Part shown: positions 1-8,449 of the stretch, in pieces
Layout: every line of letters begins with the position of its first letter
Numbering within the stretch: position 1 is the stretch's first letter
NCBI RefSeq assembly: GCF_000379465.1
Contig: NZ_KB905394.1
Coordinates: 1-58,664 of the forward strand
Length of the DNA: 58,664 nt
From: Sciscionella marina DSM 45152
Lineage (GTDB): Bacteria > Actinomycetota > Actinomycetes > Mycobacteriales > Pseudonocardiaceae
Reading direction: 5' to 3'
Notes under the pieces: model-generated
What the model was told of the DNA's origin: nothing
The model's input: the letters and a program-made list of their open reading frames with translations, nothing else
The model's database searches: none
Program-made: the position numbers and the translations under genes

Positions 1-480
1 CACCGAGGTGGGCCAGGACGACGCCGGCTACCCCGCCCTGGTCGGACAGATCCCTAGCAGAGCACCCCGATGGGGCCGAGCGTGTCTCGAGTCACGACCA
101 AGGGTGGGACGACCGACGCCAACCCTGCCAGCCGGTCCCAGACCAGCCACCGGAAAGACTCACAGCGTGTCTGATAATCCACTGCCGTCGCGAGCGGGAG
201 CCAGATCGGCGGTGTTCCTGCGGGACACCCGCGCCCGAGATCGGCAAGGCGGAGGATCGAGCCGCAGCGGGTTTCTGCGGTGACTGACGACAACGCCGCG
301 AGGCGCCGACATGGCACGCGGCGGCACGCCGCCGACATTGCAGCGCAGCAGGCTACGGGATTGTCAGACGCGCACCAGTTGTCCCAGCGTACCGGACTGA
401 CCGCGTGGGGTGCCGTCCATGGACGGCACCCCAGAGTCGTCGTATCGTTGAGCCACAGGGGCACTCGAAGGAGGTGCGTC
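1..480. other. stretch with no supported gene
   Basis: I see no recognisable gene here. Several ORFs are open on both strands, as expected at this GC content, but none has a convincing ribosome binding site or a familiar motif. The first 60 bases read on the plus strand as TEVGQDDAGYPALVGQ, which could be the tail of a gene cut by the window edge; the frame then runs on into low-complexity Arg/Pro/Gly sequence. The one clear structure is the perfect palindrome at 406-433. Confidence 0.5.
406..433. promoter_or_regulatory. 28-bp perfect palindrome upstream of membrane protein gene
   Basis: The 14-bp arm TGGGGTGCCGTCCA is followed directly by its exact reverse complement, with no spacer and CCATGG at the centre. 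It lies 47 bp upstream of the ATG at 481. It could be an operator for a dimeric regulator or a GC-rich hairpin in the leader. No T-run follows, so a classical intrinsic terminator is less likely. No regulator gene lies next to it. Confidence 0.5.
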
Positions 481-945
481 ATGGCTGGCCACTCCGTTTC
501 CGGTACGGCAGTGTCCGCGTTCTGGCTGCGGCGGTACGGTTCTCCGCTGCGCTGGCCGGTCATGATCATGCTGCTCGTCTCGGCGCTCGCGCACATTCCG
601 GTCGTGGCACCCGAACTACGTGAAACCCCTTATGTGGCAGCACTTTTCCTGCTGCTGATCCTCGCCGATCTGGTGCTGATCGCGGCGTTGTTCCTCCGTG
701 ACTCCGCGGCGGCCTGGACGTTGACCGCGCTCACCACCGGGCTGGCGGCCCTTGCCTATGTGCTGTCCAGAACGGTCGGCCTGCCCGCGCTGTACAACTA
801 CATCGGCGACTGGGTTTCCGTGCCCGGACTCGTGTCCCTGGCCTCCGAGGCAATCGGCTGTGTGCTCGCGGTTTTCGTCCTGATCCGCCACCCGGCTACG
901 GCTGCTATCCCAGCCGCTGAGCCTCGATCAGCTGGAACTTCGTGA
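481..945 (+). CDS. small integral membrane protein, unknown function
   Basis: A 154-residue protein with about four hydrophobic helices (roughly residues 23-45, 52-75, 80-100 and 117-140), a short Arg-containing N-terminus and a polar Pro/Ala-rich C-terminal tail. The start at 481 is chosen because GAAGGAGG lies 7-14 bases upstream; the same frame is open further upstream but without a binding site. Its 3' end overlaps the convergent GH36-like gene by 41 bases. I do not recognise a family. The helix layout recalls small DoxX-like or four-helix membrane proteins, but no diagnostic motif is visible. Confidence 0.75.
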   Translation: MAGHSVSGTAVSAFWLRRYGSPLRWPVMIMLLVSALAHIPVVAPELRETPYVAALFLLLILADLVLIAALFLRDSAAAWTLTALTTGLAALAYVLSRTVGLPALYNYIGDWVSVPGLVSLASEAIGCVLAVFVLIRHPATAAIPAAEPRSAGTS

Positions 946-2968
946 ACTTCAGCCGCACGGTGTTGTGCGCGGCGTCCACGGTGCCGAGCGAGCCGCCGTG
1001 GAACGGGTCGGTCAGCCGGTACCGGCCCGGCCCGAGCCCGCGCAGTTCCACGGTGCCCTCCCAGGAGGGCGCGTAGAAGGCGTAGTGCAGCGTCGAATCC
1101 TTGGCCACGACATGGGTTTCCGGTTTGTCGAAGCCGATGTCGTAGAGTTCGCCGCGGTATTCGCCGGTGGACAACATGTTCTTCTTGTACAGCGCCACCC
1201 ATTGGCGCCAGAGCCGCTCCTTCTCCGGGGTGAGCGCGTATGGGTCCTTCGCCGAACGCGGCGGATAGGTGAACTTGGTCGACAGGATCGCGCCGACACC
1301 GTAGCTGGACGCGAAATCGTCCCCGCCATCGCTGAGCTCGACGTGGTCACCGGCATAGCTGCTGCCCGGGCCCATCAGGGCCTTCATCGACTTGCCCTTG
1401 CTGCGCACCTGGAACGAGGACTCGGGGTCGGAAGCCGGATACTGGTCCACATAGGGCAGATTGTGGAATGCGAAGGCCGTGCCACACGGGCACAGTTCGA
1501 CCACGGCATCCGGCTCGGCCCGGTGTACCGCCTCGTGCACCAGTTTCCAGAACCGTGCCAGTCCCTCCGTCGATTCCTCCGGCCGCGCGTGCCCGTGCGC
1601 CGGATTGTGACAGGGAAGCACGGCGTTGAGGTGCTGTCCGTCGACCTTGATTCCCGCATGACCCCAGTCCCGGATGAACTTCGTCGCCTGGCGCACGAAG
1701 TAGTCGATCACCGGCGGATAGGCGGGGCACAGGGTATAGGAGTCCCACCAGGACACCTTCTGCTTCTCGCCCTTTTCGTTCAGCAGCAGCATATCCGGGC
1801 GCTGCGCGAACAGTTTGCTCGAGGGATGCGCCGCGATCGGGGCCCACCACAGCCGCGGCCGCAGCCCCTTCTCCTTGATCTGCTTGGTGAAGGAACGCAT
1901 ATCCGCTTCCCCGCGCGGGAATTTCTTCGGATCGAGTTCCCAGTCGCCGACATTGGTCTGCCAGCCGTCATCGAGCACAGCCCAGTCCAGGCCTACATCC
2001 TTGGCCTTGGGCAGGGTTCCGAGCACCTGGTCGACGGTGAAATCGCGCTCATAGCCCCAGGCGCACCAGATGGCCTCGAACGCGGGCTCGCCGACCCGGG
2101 GCGCGCGCTGGTCGATATCGGCCATATAGCGGCGATAGCGCTCCAGTGGCACATAGTGGTCGCGGGGATGGGTGATGAGGAACGTGGTGTCGGTGCTCAG
2201 CCGCTGTCCCGGTTTCAGGGTGCGCGCGCTGTCCCCCTCGATCGCGATCATGGCGCCCTTGGTGGTCCGCCGGGTGGGCATCCGCAGCATCCGCGGGACC
2301 GGTTCCACGTGCCCGACCGAGAGCCCGGCTCCGTTGCGCCACACCGTGGCCAGCGGGGTGCCGCCGCCGTAGTCGGAAGCGACCATTCCCAGGGAGTTCT
2401 CCTGGAAGAACCCCTCGGTCATCGGCCGCACCCAGTCCCGCCGGTCCTCGTGGGTGGCACCGGAGAACATATAGAATCCGCCGGACGCGGCCAGCAGCTC
2501 GTGTGCCCCGTTGCGCCATCCGGTGACCTGCAGCGGCGCACCGGAAACGTTGGTGTAGCTCACTTTCATGATGACCATGCCGGAAAGGCGCTGAAACGAG
2601 GTCAGTTCCACCGTCTTGCGCACGCCCTGCTCCGACTCACCGTGCAGGATCACCTGAACTCCGGCGCCGTGCCGGGGATGCCGGGTGTTCCGGCTCTCCC
2701 GCCCGGAGTAGCGGAACGACTCGATGGTGGTGTCGCCGAGCAGCAGGGCCTCGCCGGCGTCGAAACCGGTCACCGGCTCGCCCGCCATCCGCACCCGGCT
2801 GCGCAGGGTGTCGTCGAATTCCACGGTGATGGAATCGTCACCGACCCCGAGCAGATCGGAGCGGCTCGTGGCCCCGGCCACCTGCGCCGTGCCGAATCCC
2901 CCGGCCATGGCCAGACCGGCACCCCCGAGGGCCAGTTTCAGGATGGTTCGCCGATCCATACCGGTCAC
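905..2968 (-). CDS. Tat-exported GH36-like alpha-galactosidase
   Basis: A 687-residue secreted glycoside hydrolase that resembles clan GH-D alpha-galactosidases. The N-terminus carries a twin-arginine signal (DRRTILKLALGGAG followed by a hydrophobic stretch and an Ala-rich cleavage region). A beta-rich domain occupies roughly residues 35-290. A TIM-barrel follows, with DWAVLDDGWQ, RLWWAPIAAH and IKVDGQHLN; Asp443 in the last motif matches the family nucleophile, and the Asp in YPASDPES is a candidate acid/base. The start is GTG with AGGAG seven bases upstream, overlapping the transporter stop as GTGA, so it is translationally coupled. The operon pairs an exported glycosidase with a transporter and a sugar kinase. 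The exact substrate, alpha-galactoside or alpha-N-acetylgalactosaminide, cannot be read from the sequence. Confidence 0.82.
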   Translation of the reverse strand: MTGMDRRTILKLALGGAGLAMAGGFGTAQVAGATSRSDLLGVGDDSITVEFDDTLRSRVRMAGEPVTGFDAGEALLLGDTTIESFRYSGRESRNTRHPRHGAGVQVILHGESEQGVRKTVELTSFQRLSGMVIMKVSYTNVSGAPLQVTGWRNGAHELLAASGGFYMFSGATHEDRRDWVRPMTEGFFQENSLGMVASDYGGGTPLATVWRNGAGLSVGHVEPVPRMLRMPTRRTTKGAMIAIEGDSARTLKPGQRLSTDTTFLITHPRDHYVPLERYRRYMADIDQRAPRVGEPAFEAIWCAWGYERDFTVDQVLGTLPKAKDVGLDWAVLDDGWQTNVGDWELDPKKFPRGEADMRSFTKQIKEKGLRPRLWWAPIAAHPSSKLFAQRPDMLLLNEKGEKQKVSWWDSYTLCPAYPPVIDYFVRQATKFIRDWGHAGIKVDGQHLNAVLPCHNPAHGHARPEESTEGLARFWKLVHEAVHRAEPDAVVELCPCGTAFAFHNLPYVDQYPASDPESSFQVRSKGKSMKALMGPGSSYAGDHVELSDGGDDFASSYGVGAILSTKFTYPPRSAKDPYALTPEKERLWRQWVALYKKNMLSTGEYRGELYDIGFDKPETHVVAKDSTLHYAFYAPSWEGTVELRGLGPGRYRLTDPFHGGSLGTVDAAHNTVRLKFTKFQLIEAQRLG

Positions 2969-3894
2969 GTCAGACTCCTCTCATCGACACTGTCGAGGCC
3001 GGACACCGAATTCGCGTTGCCGCGCTCATCGCTGTAGATCATCAGCGCCGAGCCGCCGATCGCGAGCACAATCCCGATCACCGAATAGATCGAGGGCACC
3101 TTCTGATAGATCGCCAGCGAGACGATGGCGGTGAACACCGGGTACAGGGCGTTGGTGGAGGGCGCGACGATCGTGGCCCGCCCCCGGCTCATCGCCATCA
3201 CCAGGAACAGCGCGCCGATCGCGTTGAGCACCTGGGTGGCCGCGGTGATCGTGGGTGCCTGCCACGGGAACCCGCCGGGGATTCCGCCCATCATCGCGAT
3301 CGCGACCGGGATCAGCAGCAGCCCGCTGATCGTCATATAGGCGAAGGTGGTTCCGTCGTTCACCCCGACCGAGGCCGCTTTCTTCATGAAGAAGGCCTGC
3401 ACGCCCCAGGCGATCAGGATGCCGATCGAGAGCAGCAGCCAGGTGCCCGCGCTCGCGTCCCCGTCGCCACCGGAGATGTTGAACAGCACCAGCGAGACGA
3501 TCGCCGCGATCAGCCCGATGACCGCGATCTTGGTGAGCCGTTCGCGCAGGAACGCGATGGCCATCAGCGCGGTGACCGCCGGGGAGAGCGCGGTGATCGG
3601 GAAGACCAGATACGCGGGCCCGATGGTGAGCGTGTGGAACAGCAGCAACTGCCCGCCCGCCCCGGTGAGCCCGACGATCAGGCCGTAGACCGCGGCGATG
3701 GGGCGCCGGTCGAAGCGGTTCCCGCGCAGCCCGAACACGCACGGGATGAGCATGGTCAGCGCCCAGATGACGTAGACCATCTGATCCGGATAGTGGTACA
3801 GATTGGTCGGCAGATCGGAAAGGGCGCCCCAGACGCCCCAGACGATCACCACGAGAGACGAGTAGAGGATCCAGCTTCTACTGCTTGTCATCAT
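2965..3894 (-). CDS. DMT/EamA-type transporter, probable sugar uptake
   Basis: A 309-residue membrane protein with about ten hydrophobic helices arranged as two homologous halves, as in the drug/metabolite transporter superfamily. Conserved-looking pieces are PITALSPAVTALMAIAFLRE in the first half and the matching IVAPSTNALYPVFTAIVSL in the second. The start at 3894 (ATGATG) follows GGGAGAAG and lies inside the last codons of the kinase gene, a 17-base overlap. The longer upstream frame is antisense-like noise within the kinase. Between a sugar kinase and an exported glycosidase, uptake of the released monosaccharide is the likely job. That is unusual, because actinomycetes mostly use ABC or PTS importers here. 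Efflux cannot be excluded. Confidence 0.8.
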   Translation of the reverse strand: MMTSSRSWILYSSLVVIVWGVWGALSDLPTNLYHYPDQMVYVIWALTMLIPCVFGLRGNRFDRRPIAAVYGLIVGLTGAGGQLLLFHTLTIGPAYLVFPITALSPAVTALMAIAFLRERLTKIAVIGLIAAIVSLVLFNISGGDGDASAGTWLLLSIGILIAWGVQAFFMKKAASVGVNDGTTFAYMTISGLLLIPVAIAMMGGIPGGFPWQAPTITAATQVLNAIGALFLVMAMSRGRATIVAPSTNALYPVFTAIVSLAIYQKVPSIYSVIGIVLAIGGSALMIYSDERGNANSVSGLDSVDERSLT

Positions 3895-4894
3895 CTTCTC
3901 CCAGTGCTGTGCGTGGTGCGGACCGCAGGCGGGCGAGCGCGGTCTCGCCGAGCGGGGCGCAGGCGCGCTTGGCCGCGTAGAGCGCGGCGCCGAAATGCGG
4001 GGCATAGCGGGGTTCGCGCAGTTCGTAGCCGCCGTACCGGTTCGCGAGTTCGTGCGCGAACGCGTCCAGAATCGGCGAACCCGCGTTGAACACCCCGCCC
4101 GAGTAGGAGACCGGAACCGGTTGCCCGTCCCGATAACCGAGGCGTTTCCGGGCCGTGTCCACGATCTCGGCCAGCTCCCGAGCCGCATCGGCGAGAATCT
4201 CGCGGGCCTGCGGATCACCCTTCCCGGCCGCGGTGACCACGAGCCTGCTCAGTGCGGCGATCATGCTGCGGTTGCCCTGCCACCGGTTGAGCACCAGGCC
4301 GACCAGGTCCAGATCCTCGGTGAGTCCCAGGTGTTCGCGCACCAGCGCGTGCAGCGGTCCGATCGGCGACCGGCCATCGCTCATCCTGGTGAAACAGGCC
4401 AGCCCGCGGTTCCCGATCCAGTACGCGGAACCCTCGTCGCCGAACAGTTCGCTCCAGCCGCCGACCCGGGCGATGGTTCCGGCGCGCTCCCCGTAGGCGA
4501 TGGAACCGGTGCCGCTGACCACGTTGATCCCGTCGGCGCCACCAAGCGAACCGGCCCAGCTGCAGACCATGTCGTTGCCGCAGTCGTAGCGATCGTGCCC
4601 GAGAGCGGTACGTGCCGCCGCGTTCAGGGCGGGAAGATCACCGCTCGATTCGCCGTAGGTGGGCAGACCGAAGAAGGCGTGCCGGATGTCGCCGGGTTTG
4701 ATGTCCGCGGCGGAGCACACCTCGGCGACCCCATCGGTGAGCACCCTGGCGACCAGATCGATCCCCGCCGAGAAGTAGTCGGCGGACGGCCCCTGCCACT
4801 GCGCGAGCACCGCACCGGTCTCGGCGACCAGGCAGTAGGCGGTCTTGGTTCCTCCACCGTCGACGCCGAGATACACGGCCACCTCCTCGCCCAC
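3878..4894 (-). CDS. BadF/BcrA ATPase-family sugar kinase (GlcNAc kinase-like)
   Basis: A 338-residue ASKHA-fold kinase. The phosphate-1 loop VDGGGTKT lies near residue 12, SGTGSIAYG forms the second phosphate region, and GGWSELFGDEGSAYWIG is typical of N-acetylglucosamine kinases and the BadF/BadG family. The start is GTG, preceded by AAGGAG at a good distance. It is the first gene of a coupled three-gene operon (kinase, transporter, glycosidase) read from the promoter at 4934-4962. It probably phosphorylates the hexose or N-acetylhexosamine imported by the next gene. The family also contains dehydratase activator ATPases, but the CxxC motifs those use are not seen. Confidence 0.82.
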   Translation of the reverse strand: MGEEVAVYLGVDGGGTKTAYCLVAETGAVLAQWQGPSADYFSAGIDLVARVLTDGVAEVCSAADIKPGDIRHAFFGLPTYGESSGDLPALNAAARTALGHDRYDCGNDMVCSWAGSLGGADGINVVSGTGSIAYGERAGTIARVGGWSELFGDEGSAYWIGNRGLACFTRMSDGRSPIGPLHALVREHLGLTEDLDLVGLVLNRWQGNRSMIAALSRLVVTAAGKGDPQAREILADAARELAEIVDTARKRLGYRDGQPVPVSYSGGVFNAGSPILDAFAHELANRYGGYELREPRYAPHFGAALYAAKRACAPLGETALARLRSAPRTALGEDDDKQ

Positions 4895-4933
4895 GGTGAA
4901 CTCCTTTGTCCGCTCCCAACGGTCTGTCGGCTG

Positions 4934-4962
4934 AACTTATTGGTCTTTAATTGGCTTGTCAA
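4934..4962 (-). promoter_or_regulatory. sigma-70 type promoter of the kinase-transporter-glycosidase operon
   Basis: Read on the minus strand this is TTGACA (4957-4962), a 17-bp spacer and TAAGTT (4934-4939), an unusually good housekeeping promoter for such GC-rich DNA. The AT-rich spacer contains CCAAT twice, 11 bp apart, on the same face of the helix. This is a plausible operator for the divergent GntR regulator. Confidence 0.65.
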
Positions 4963-5051
4963 CGGTCAACATTTGGTATGCATCTGGATCAGTCAGGTTA
5001 CCGGCGCAGGGAATGAGCTGGCACGATCACCGCGAACTTACGGAGTCGACC

Positions 5052-5069
5052 GGTATGCTTCTGGTATGC
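5052..5069 (+). promoter_or_regulatory. GGTATGC direct repeats before the GntR gene
   Basis: GGTATGC occurs at 5052-5058 and 5063-5069, 11 bp apart, and a third copy lies at 4975-4981 beside the -35 of the divergent operon. Three copies of a 7-mer in about 95 bp suggest a binding site, most simply for the adjacent GntR protein. They also contain the rejected upstream ATG of that gene. Confidence 0.4.
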
Positions 5070-5083
5070 CCGAAAGGACGTCG

Positions 5084-5869
5084 ATGCCACGCGGCCTGTT
5101 CGCCGATGACGCGCTGCCGCTCTACGAGCGCACCGCCGCCCGATTGCTCGACGACCTGCACGCCACCGCCCCGCGCGCCGGTGACCGGCTGCCCTCCGAG
5201 CGGGCACTGGCGACCCGGTACGGCGTGTCCCGGGTGACCCTGCGCGCCGCGCTCGCCGAGCTGGAGTCGCGCGGCATCGTGTGCCCGACCTCCTCCCGCG
5301 GCTGGTTCATCGCCGATATCGAGGAAAACGCCACCGAACCGGCGCAGCCCACCATCTCCGCCCCGCAGATCCAGGGCTTCGCGGACTACGCGCAGGCGCA
5401 CGGGCTCAGGACGAGCAGCCAGATCCTGCGCTCCTCGGTCCGCCCGGCGGCCGTGGCCGAGGCCGAGCAGCTGCGCATCGCCCCGGGTGCCGAACTCTTC
5501 GACCTGCTCCGGTTGCGCCTGCTGGACGGGCTGCTCGTGGTGCTCGAACACAACCGACTCCCGCTCGCGGTCTGCCCGGCGCTCGCCGAGACCGATTTCA
5601 GCACCGCCTCGCTGTACGCCACGCTGCGCGCCGCCGATCCGCCGCAACTGCCGCGGGTCGCCGACTACTCCGCCGAGGCGCGGCATCCGACGCCTTCGGA
5701 GAGGGAACTGCTCGAGACCGGGGAGACCATGCCGATGCTCGTGGCCACCCAGCTGACCTTCAACCAGGCGGACCGCCCGATCGAGCTGACCGTCCAGGTC
5801 TACCGGGGCGACCGCTACCGGTTCCGGGCCTCGATCACCAATCAGGCGGTTCCGGTGCAGACTCCCTGA
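5084..5869 (+). CDS. GntR-family regulator, HutC/UTRA type
   Basis: A 261-residue transcription factor. The winged-helix domain occupies about residues 5-75 (LPSERALATRYGVSRVTLRAAL then LESRGIV). A UTRA effector domain follows, ending in the typical IELTVQVYRGDRYRFRAS. UTRA domains usually bind a sugar phosphate or similar small molecule, so the product of the divergent kinase is a natural effector. The start at 5084 is preferred over an in-frame ATG at 5066 because AAAGGA lies just before it. It probably represses the divergent kinase-transporter-glycosidase operon. Confidence 0.88.
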   Translation: MPRGLFADDALPLYERTAARLLDDLHATAPRAGDRLPSERALATRYGVSRVTLRAALAELESRGIVCPTSSRGWFIADIEENATEPAQPTISAPQIQGFADYAQAHGLRTSSQILRSSVRPAAVAEAEQLRIAPGAELFDLLRLRLLDGLLVVLEHNRLPLAVCPALAETDFSTASLYATLRAADPPQLPRVADYSAEARHPTPSERELLETGETMPMLVATQLTFNQADRPIELTVQVYRGDRYRFRASITNQAVPVQTP

Positions 5870-5870
5870 C

Positions 5871-5914
5871 ATAGTCTCGCTCTATACCGCCCATCGGGAG
5901 ATCGCGCTTCCTTG
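5871..5914 (+). promoter_or_regulatory. LysR-type box and promoter element before first amidohydrolase
   Basis: ATAG-N7-CTAT at 5871-5885 is a T-N11-A dyad, the classical LysR recognition box. GCTTCCTTG follows at 5906-5914 and runs into TTGACG, a candidate -35. The same elements with the same spacing recur at 9370-9413 beside the lysR gene. If TTGACG is the -35, the box centre sits near -68, where LysR recognition sites normally are, and transcription would begin at or next to the start codon at 5943. Confidence 0.6.
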
Positions 5915-5942
5915 ACGGCGCTGCCGGCTCGACCATGGACAC

Positions 5943-6956
5943 ATGCCCCGGACCGTCGATGTGCATGCGCATGCCTGGCTGCCGCAAATCCAGTCCCTGG
6001 TGCGCTACCGTCCGGAATACCCGGCGTATGCGGAGCTCGAGGAACTGCGCGCGGGCCGTGCCTCGGCCGGGGTGAGCGCGCGCCGGTTCGCCGAAAACCG
6101 GGGGCTGCTCACCGATCCGGATGCACGCATCGCGGCGATGACCGCTGCCGGGGTCGACGTCCAGGTCGTCTCGGTCTCGCCGACGCAGTACCACTCCTGG
6201 GCGGATCCGGTGCTGGCCTGGGAGCTCGCACAGGCCACCCATGACGGCATCCGGGAACATTGCGCCGCTCATCCGGAGCGATTGTGCGGCCTCGGGGTGG
6301 CGCCGCTGCGTCATCCCGAGACCGCTGTCGCCGCCCTGGAGCACGCGCTTGGCAACGGACTGCGTGGCGTCGAGATCTCCTCACACGCTCCCCTGCCGGA
6401 CGGCGGCACCGTGGAACTCTCCGACCCCGCGCTGAACCCGCTGTGGGCACGCGCCGAAGAACTCGGTGCCGTGCTCTTCCTCCACCCCTGGGGATGCACG
6501 CTCGATGCGCGCCTCGATCGCTGGTATCTGGCCAATTCGGTCGGTCAGCCGGTAGAGCACACGGTCGCCATCACGCACCTGATCTTCGGCGGTGTGCTGG
6601 ACCGGTTTCCGCGGCTACGGCTGCTGATCGCACACGGCGGCGGCTATCTGCCCACCAGCCTCGGGCGCGCCGATCATGCCTGGCGTCACCGCCCGGAGGC
6701 GGCTGGGTGCCGCGAACTACCGAGCACCTATCCGCCCCGGATGTGGTTCGACTCACTGGTGTACACCCCGGAGTCCCTGCATGCCCTGATCCGCGCGGCA
6801 GGCCCGGACCGGGTGCTGCTCGGCTCGGACTATCCGTTCGATATGGGCATCGAGGATCCGGTGCGGCGGCTGGCGGATGCGGTTCCCGATCCGGGGCTCG
6901 CCGCGGCCATCGGCGGCGGGAACGCGGCGGAACTCGGCCTGCTGCCCCATTTCTGA
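5943..6956 (+). CDS. ACMSD-type amidohydrolase/decarboxylase, paralog 1
   Basis: A 337-residue metal-dependent TIM-barrel enzyme of the amidohydrolase-2 (ACMSD) family, which holds nonhydrolytic decarboxylases of aromatic or muconate acids as well as hydrolases. The HxH metal motif is VDVHAHAW at the N-terminus. Later motifs are VFLHPWG-like LFLHPWG, IAHGGGYLP and LLGSDYPFDMG, with the metal-binding Asp in the last. No ribosome binding site precedes the ATG, and the probable -35 is only about 30 bp upstream, so the mRNA may be leaderless. Twenty bases downstream begins an aldehyde dehydrogenase, likely the next step. The substrate is not identifiable here. Confidence 0.82.
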   Translation: MPRTVDVHAHAWLPQIQSLVRYRPEYPAYAELEELRAGRASAGVSARRFAENRGLLTDPDARIAAMTAAGVDVQVVSVSPTQYHSWADPVLAWELAQATHDGIREHCAAHPERLCGLGVAPLRHPETAVAALEHALGNGLRGVEISSHAPLPDGGTVELSDPALNPLWARAEELGAVLFLHPWGCTLDARLDRWYLANSVGQPVEHTVAITHLIFGGVLDRFPRLRLLIAHGGGYLPTSLGRADHAWRHRPEAAGCRELPSTYPPRMWFDSLVYTPESLHALIRAAGPDRVLLGSDYPFDMGIEDPVRRLADAVPDPGLAAAIGGGNAAELGLLPHF

Positions 6957-6976
6957 TCAACCAACGAAGGAGTTCG

Positions 6977-8449
6977 ATGCTCATGCCATCCACGATCCGT
7001 ACCCCGTGGTCCTCTGCGGACCCGGCCGATGTGTTCACTGTGGACAATCCGGCGACCGGTCAGCCCACCGCGGAGGTCCAGGGTGCCGGAGTGGCGCAGG
7101 TGGACGGGGCGGTCCGCGCCGCGCACGAGGCACATTTCGGCTGGAAGGCCCGCACACCACGGGAGCGCGGCCGCTGGCTGTGGCAGATCGCCGCGGCGGT
7201 GCGCGAACACGCCGACGAGATCGCGGCACTGGAATCCAGGGACAACGGCAAACCGGTCACTCAGGCGCGGGAATTCGACCTGGAGGCCGCCATCGCGATC
7301 TTCGAGCTCTTCGCCGGACTGTGCGAGGCCATGCCCGGCCAGGTACGGGACGCGGGCAGCATCCTGGATGTCACCGTGCTGGAGCCCTACGGCGTCATCG
7401 GCGCGATCGTGCCGTTCAACTGGCCGCCACTGCATACCGCGGGCAAACTCGCCCCCGCGCTCGCGGCCGGAAACGCCGTGGTGCTCAAGCCACCCGAGCA
7501 GGCACCGCTTTCCGTACTGCGGATGGTGGAACTGGCCCGCTCGGTGCTCCCGGACGATGTCGTGCACGTCGTCCCGGGAACCGGGAAGATCGGTGCGGCG
7601 CTCGCCGGGCACGAACTGGTCGGGAAGATCTCCTTCACCGGCGCACCCGCGACCGGAACGGCGGTGCTGAAAACGGCTGCGGACAACCTGACTCCTGCCC
7701 TGCTGGAGCTCGGCGGCAAGAACGCGTTGCTGATCTTCGCGGACGCCGACCTGGATTCGGCGCTGCCCTGGGCCCTCGAAGGGGGATTCTTCAACCAGGG
7801 CGAAGCCTGCACCGCCGCCTCCCGCGTCCTCGTGCACGCCGATCGGTATGCGGAGGTCGCCCGGCGCTACGCCGCCGCCGTGCGCCGCCTGCGGGTCGGC
7901 GACGGCGCGGACACGGGCACCCACGTCGGGCCGCTCGTCACCCCGGCGCAACGCAAGCGGGTGCTGGACTACCTGGAGATCGGGGTGGCCGAAGGCGCGG
8001 AAATCGCGGCACAGGCGCCATTGCCCACCGATCCCGCGCTCGCCGAGGGGTACTACGCGCCACCGACCCTGTTCACCGGCGTCGCCCCGGACATGCGCAT
8101 CGCCAGAGAGGAGATCTTCGGCCCGGTGGTGTGCCTGATCCCTTTCCACGACGAGGCCGAGGCGCTGCGCATCGCCAACGGCACAGAATTCGGGCTCGTG
8201 GCAGGGGTTTTCACCCGCGATGCGGAGCGCGCCATGCGGGTCGGCCGGGCACTGCGCGCGGGTATGGTGTTCGTCAACCACTACAACCGCGCGTTCACCG
8301 GAACCCCGTTCGGCGGGGTCGGCGCGAGCGGTTACGGCCGCGAACACGCCCTGGAAACGCTGCAGGAGTTCGGTTACAGCAAGAGCCTGCGGTTGCCCTC
8401 CGGCACCGCCGACATTCCGCGCTGGGCGCCGTCTGTCGAGGTCAGCTGA
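6977..8449 (+). CDS. NAD(P)-dependent aldehyde dehydrogenase
   Basis: A 490-residue enzyme of the classical ALDH superfamily. Visible motifs are VPFNWPP (cofactor/substrate region), [16 protein letters not shown] with the general-base Glu, and [12 protein letters not shown] with the catalytic Cys. The C-terminal [12 protein letters not shown] motif is also present. The ATG at 6977 follows GAAGGAG. It lies 20 bases after the amidohydrolase and is almost certainly cotranscribed, so it probably oxidises a semialdehyde formed in that pathway. Its last 8 bases overlap the convergent lysR gene. Full length, no oddities. Confidence 0.9.
   Translation: MLMPSTIRTPWSSADPADVFTVDNPATGQPTAEVQGAGVAQVDGAVRAAHEAHFGWKARTPRERGRWLWQIAAAVREHADEIAALESRDNGKPVTQAREFDLEAAIAIFELFAGLCEAMPGQVRDAGSILDVTVLEPYGVIGAIVPFNWPPLHTAGKLAPALAAGNAVVLKPPEQAPLSVLRMVELARSVLPDDVVHVVPGTGKIGAALAGHELVGKISFTGAPATGTAVLKTAADNLTPALLELGGKNALLIFADADLDSALPWALEGGFFNQGEACTAASRVLVHADRYAEVARRYAAAVRRLRVGDGADTGTHVGPLVTPAQRKRVLDYLEIGVAEGAEIAAQAPLPTDPALAEGYYAPPTLFTGVAPDMRIAREEIFGPVVCLIPFHDEAEALRIANGTEFGLVAGVFTRDAERAMRVGRALRAGMVFVNHYNRAFTGTPFGGVGASGYGREHALETLQEFGYSKSLRLPSGTADIPRWAPSVEVS

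Noticed and set aside
965-3037. 690-codon plus-strand ORF opposite the GH36-like gene
   Set aside because: Arg/Pro/Gly/His-rich antisense frame with no start signal; the minus strand encodes a complete enzyme with a Tat signal.
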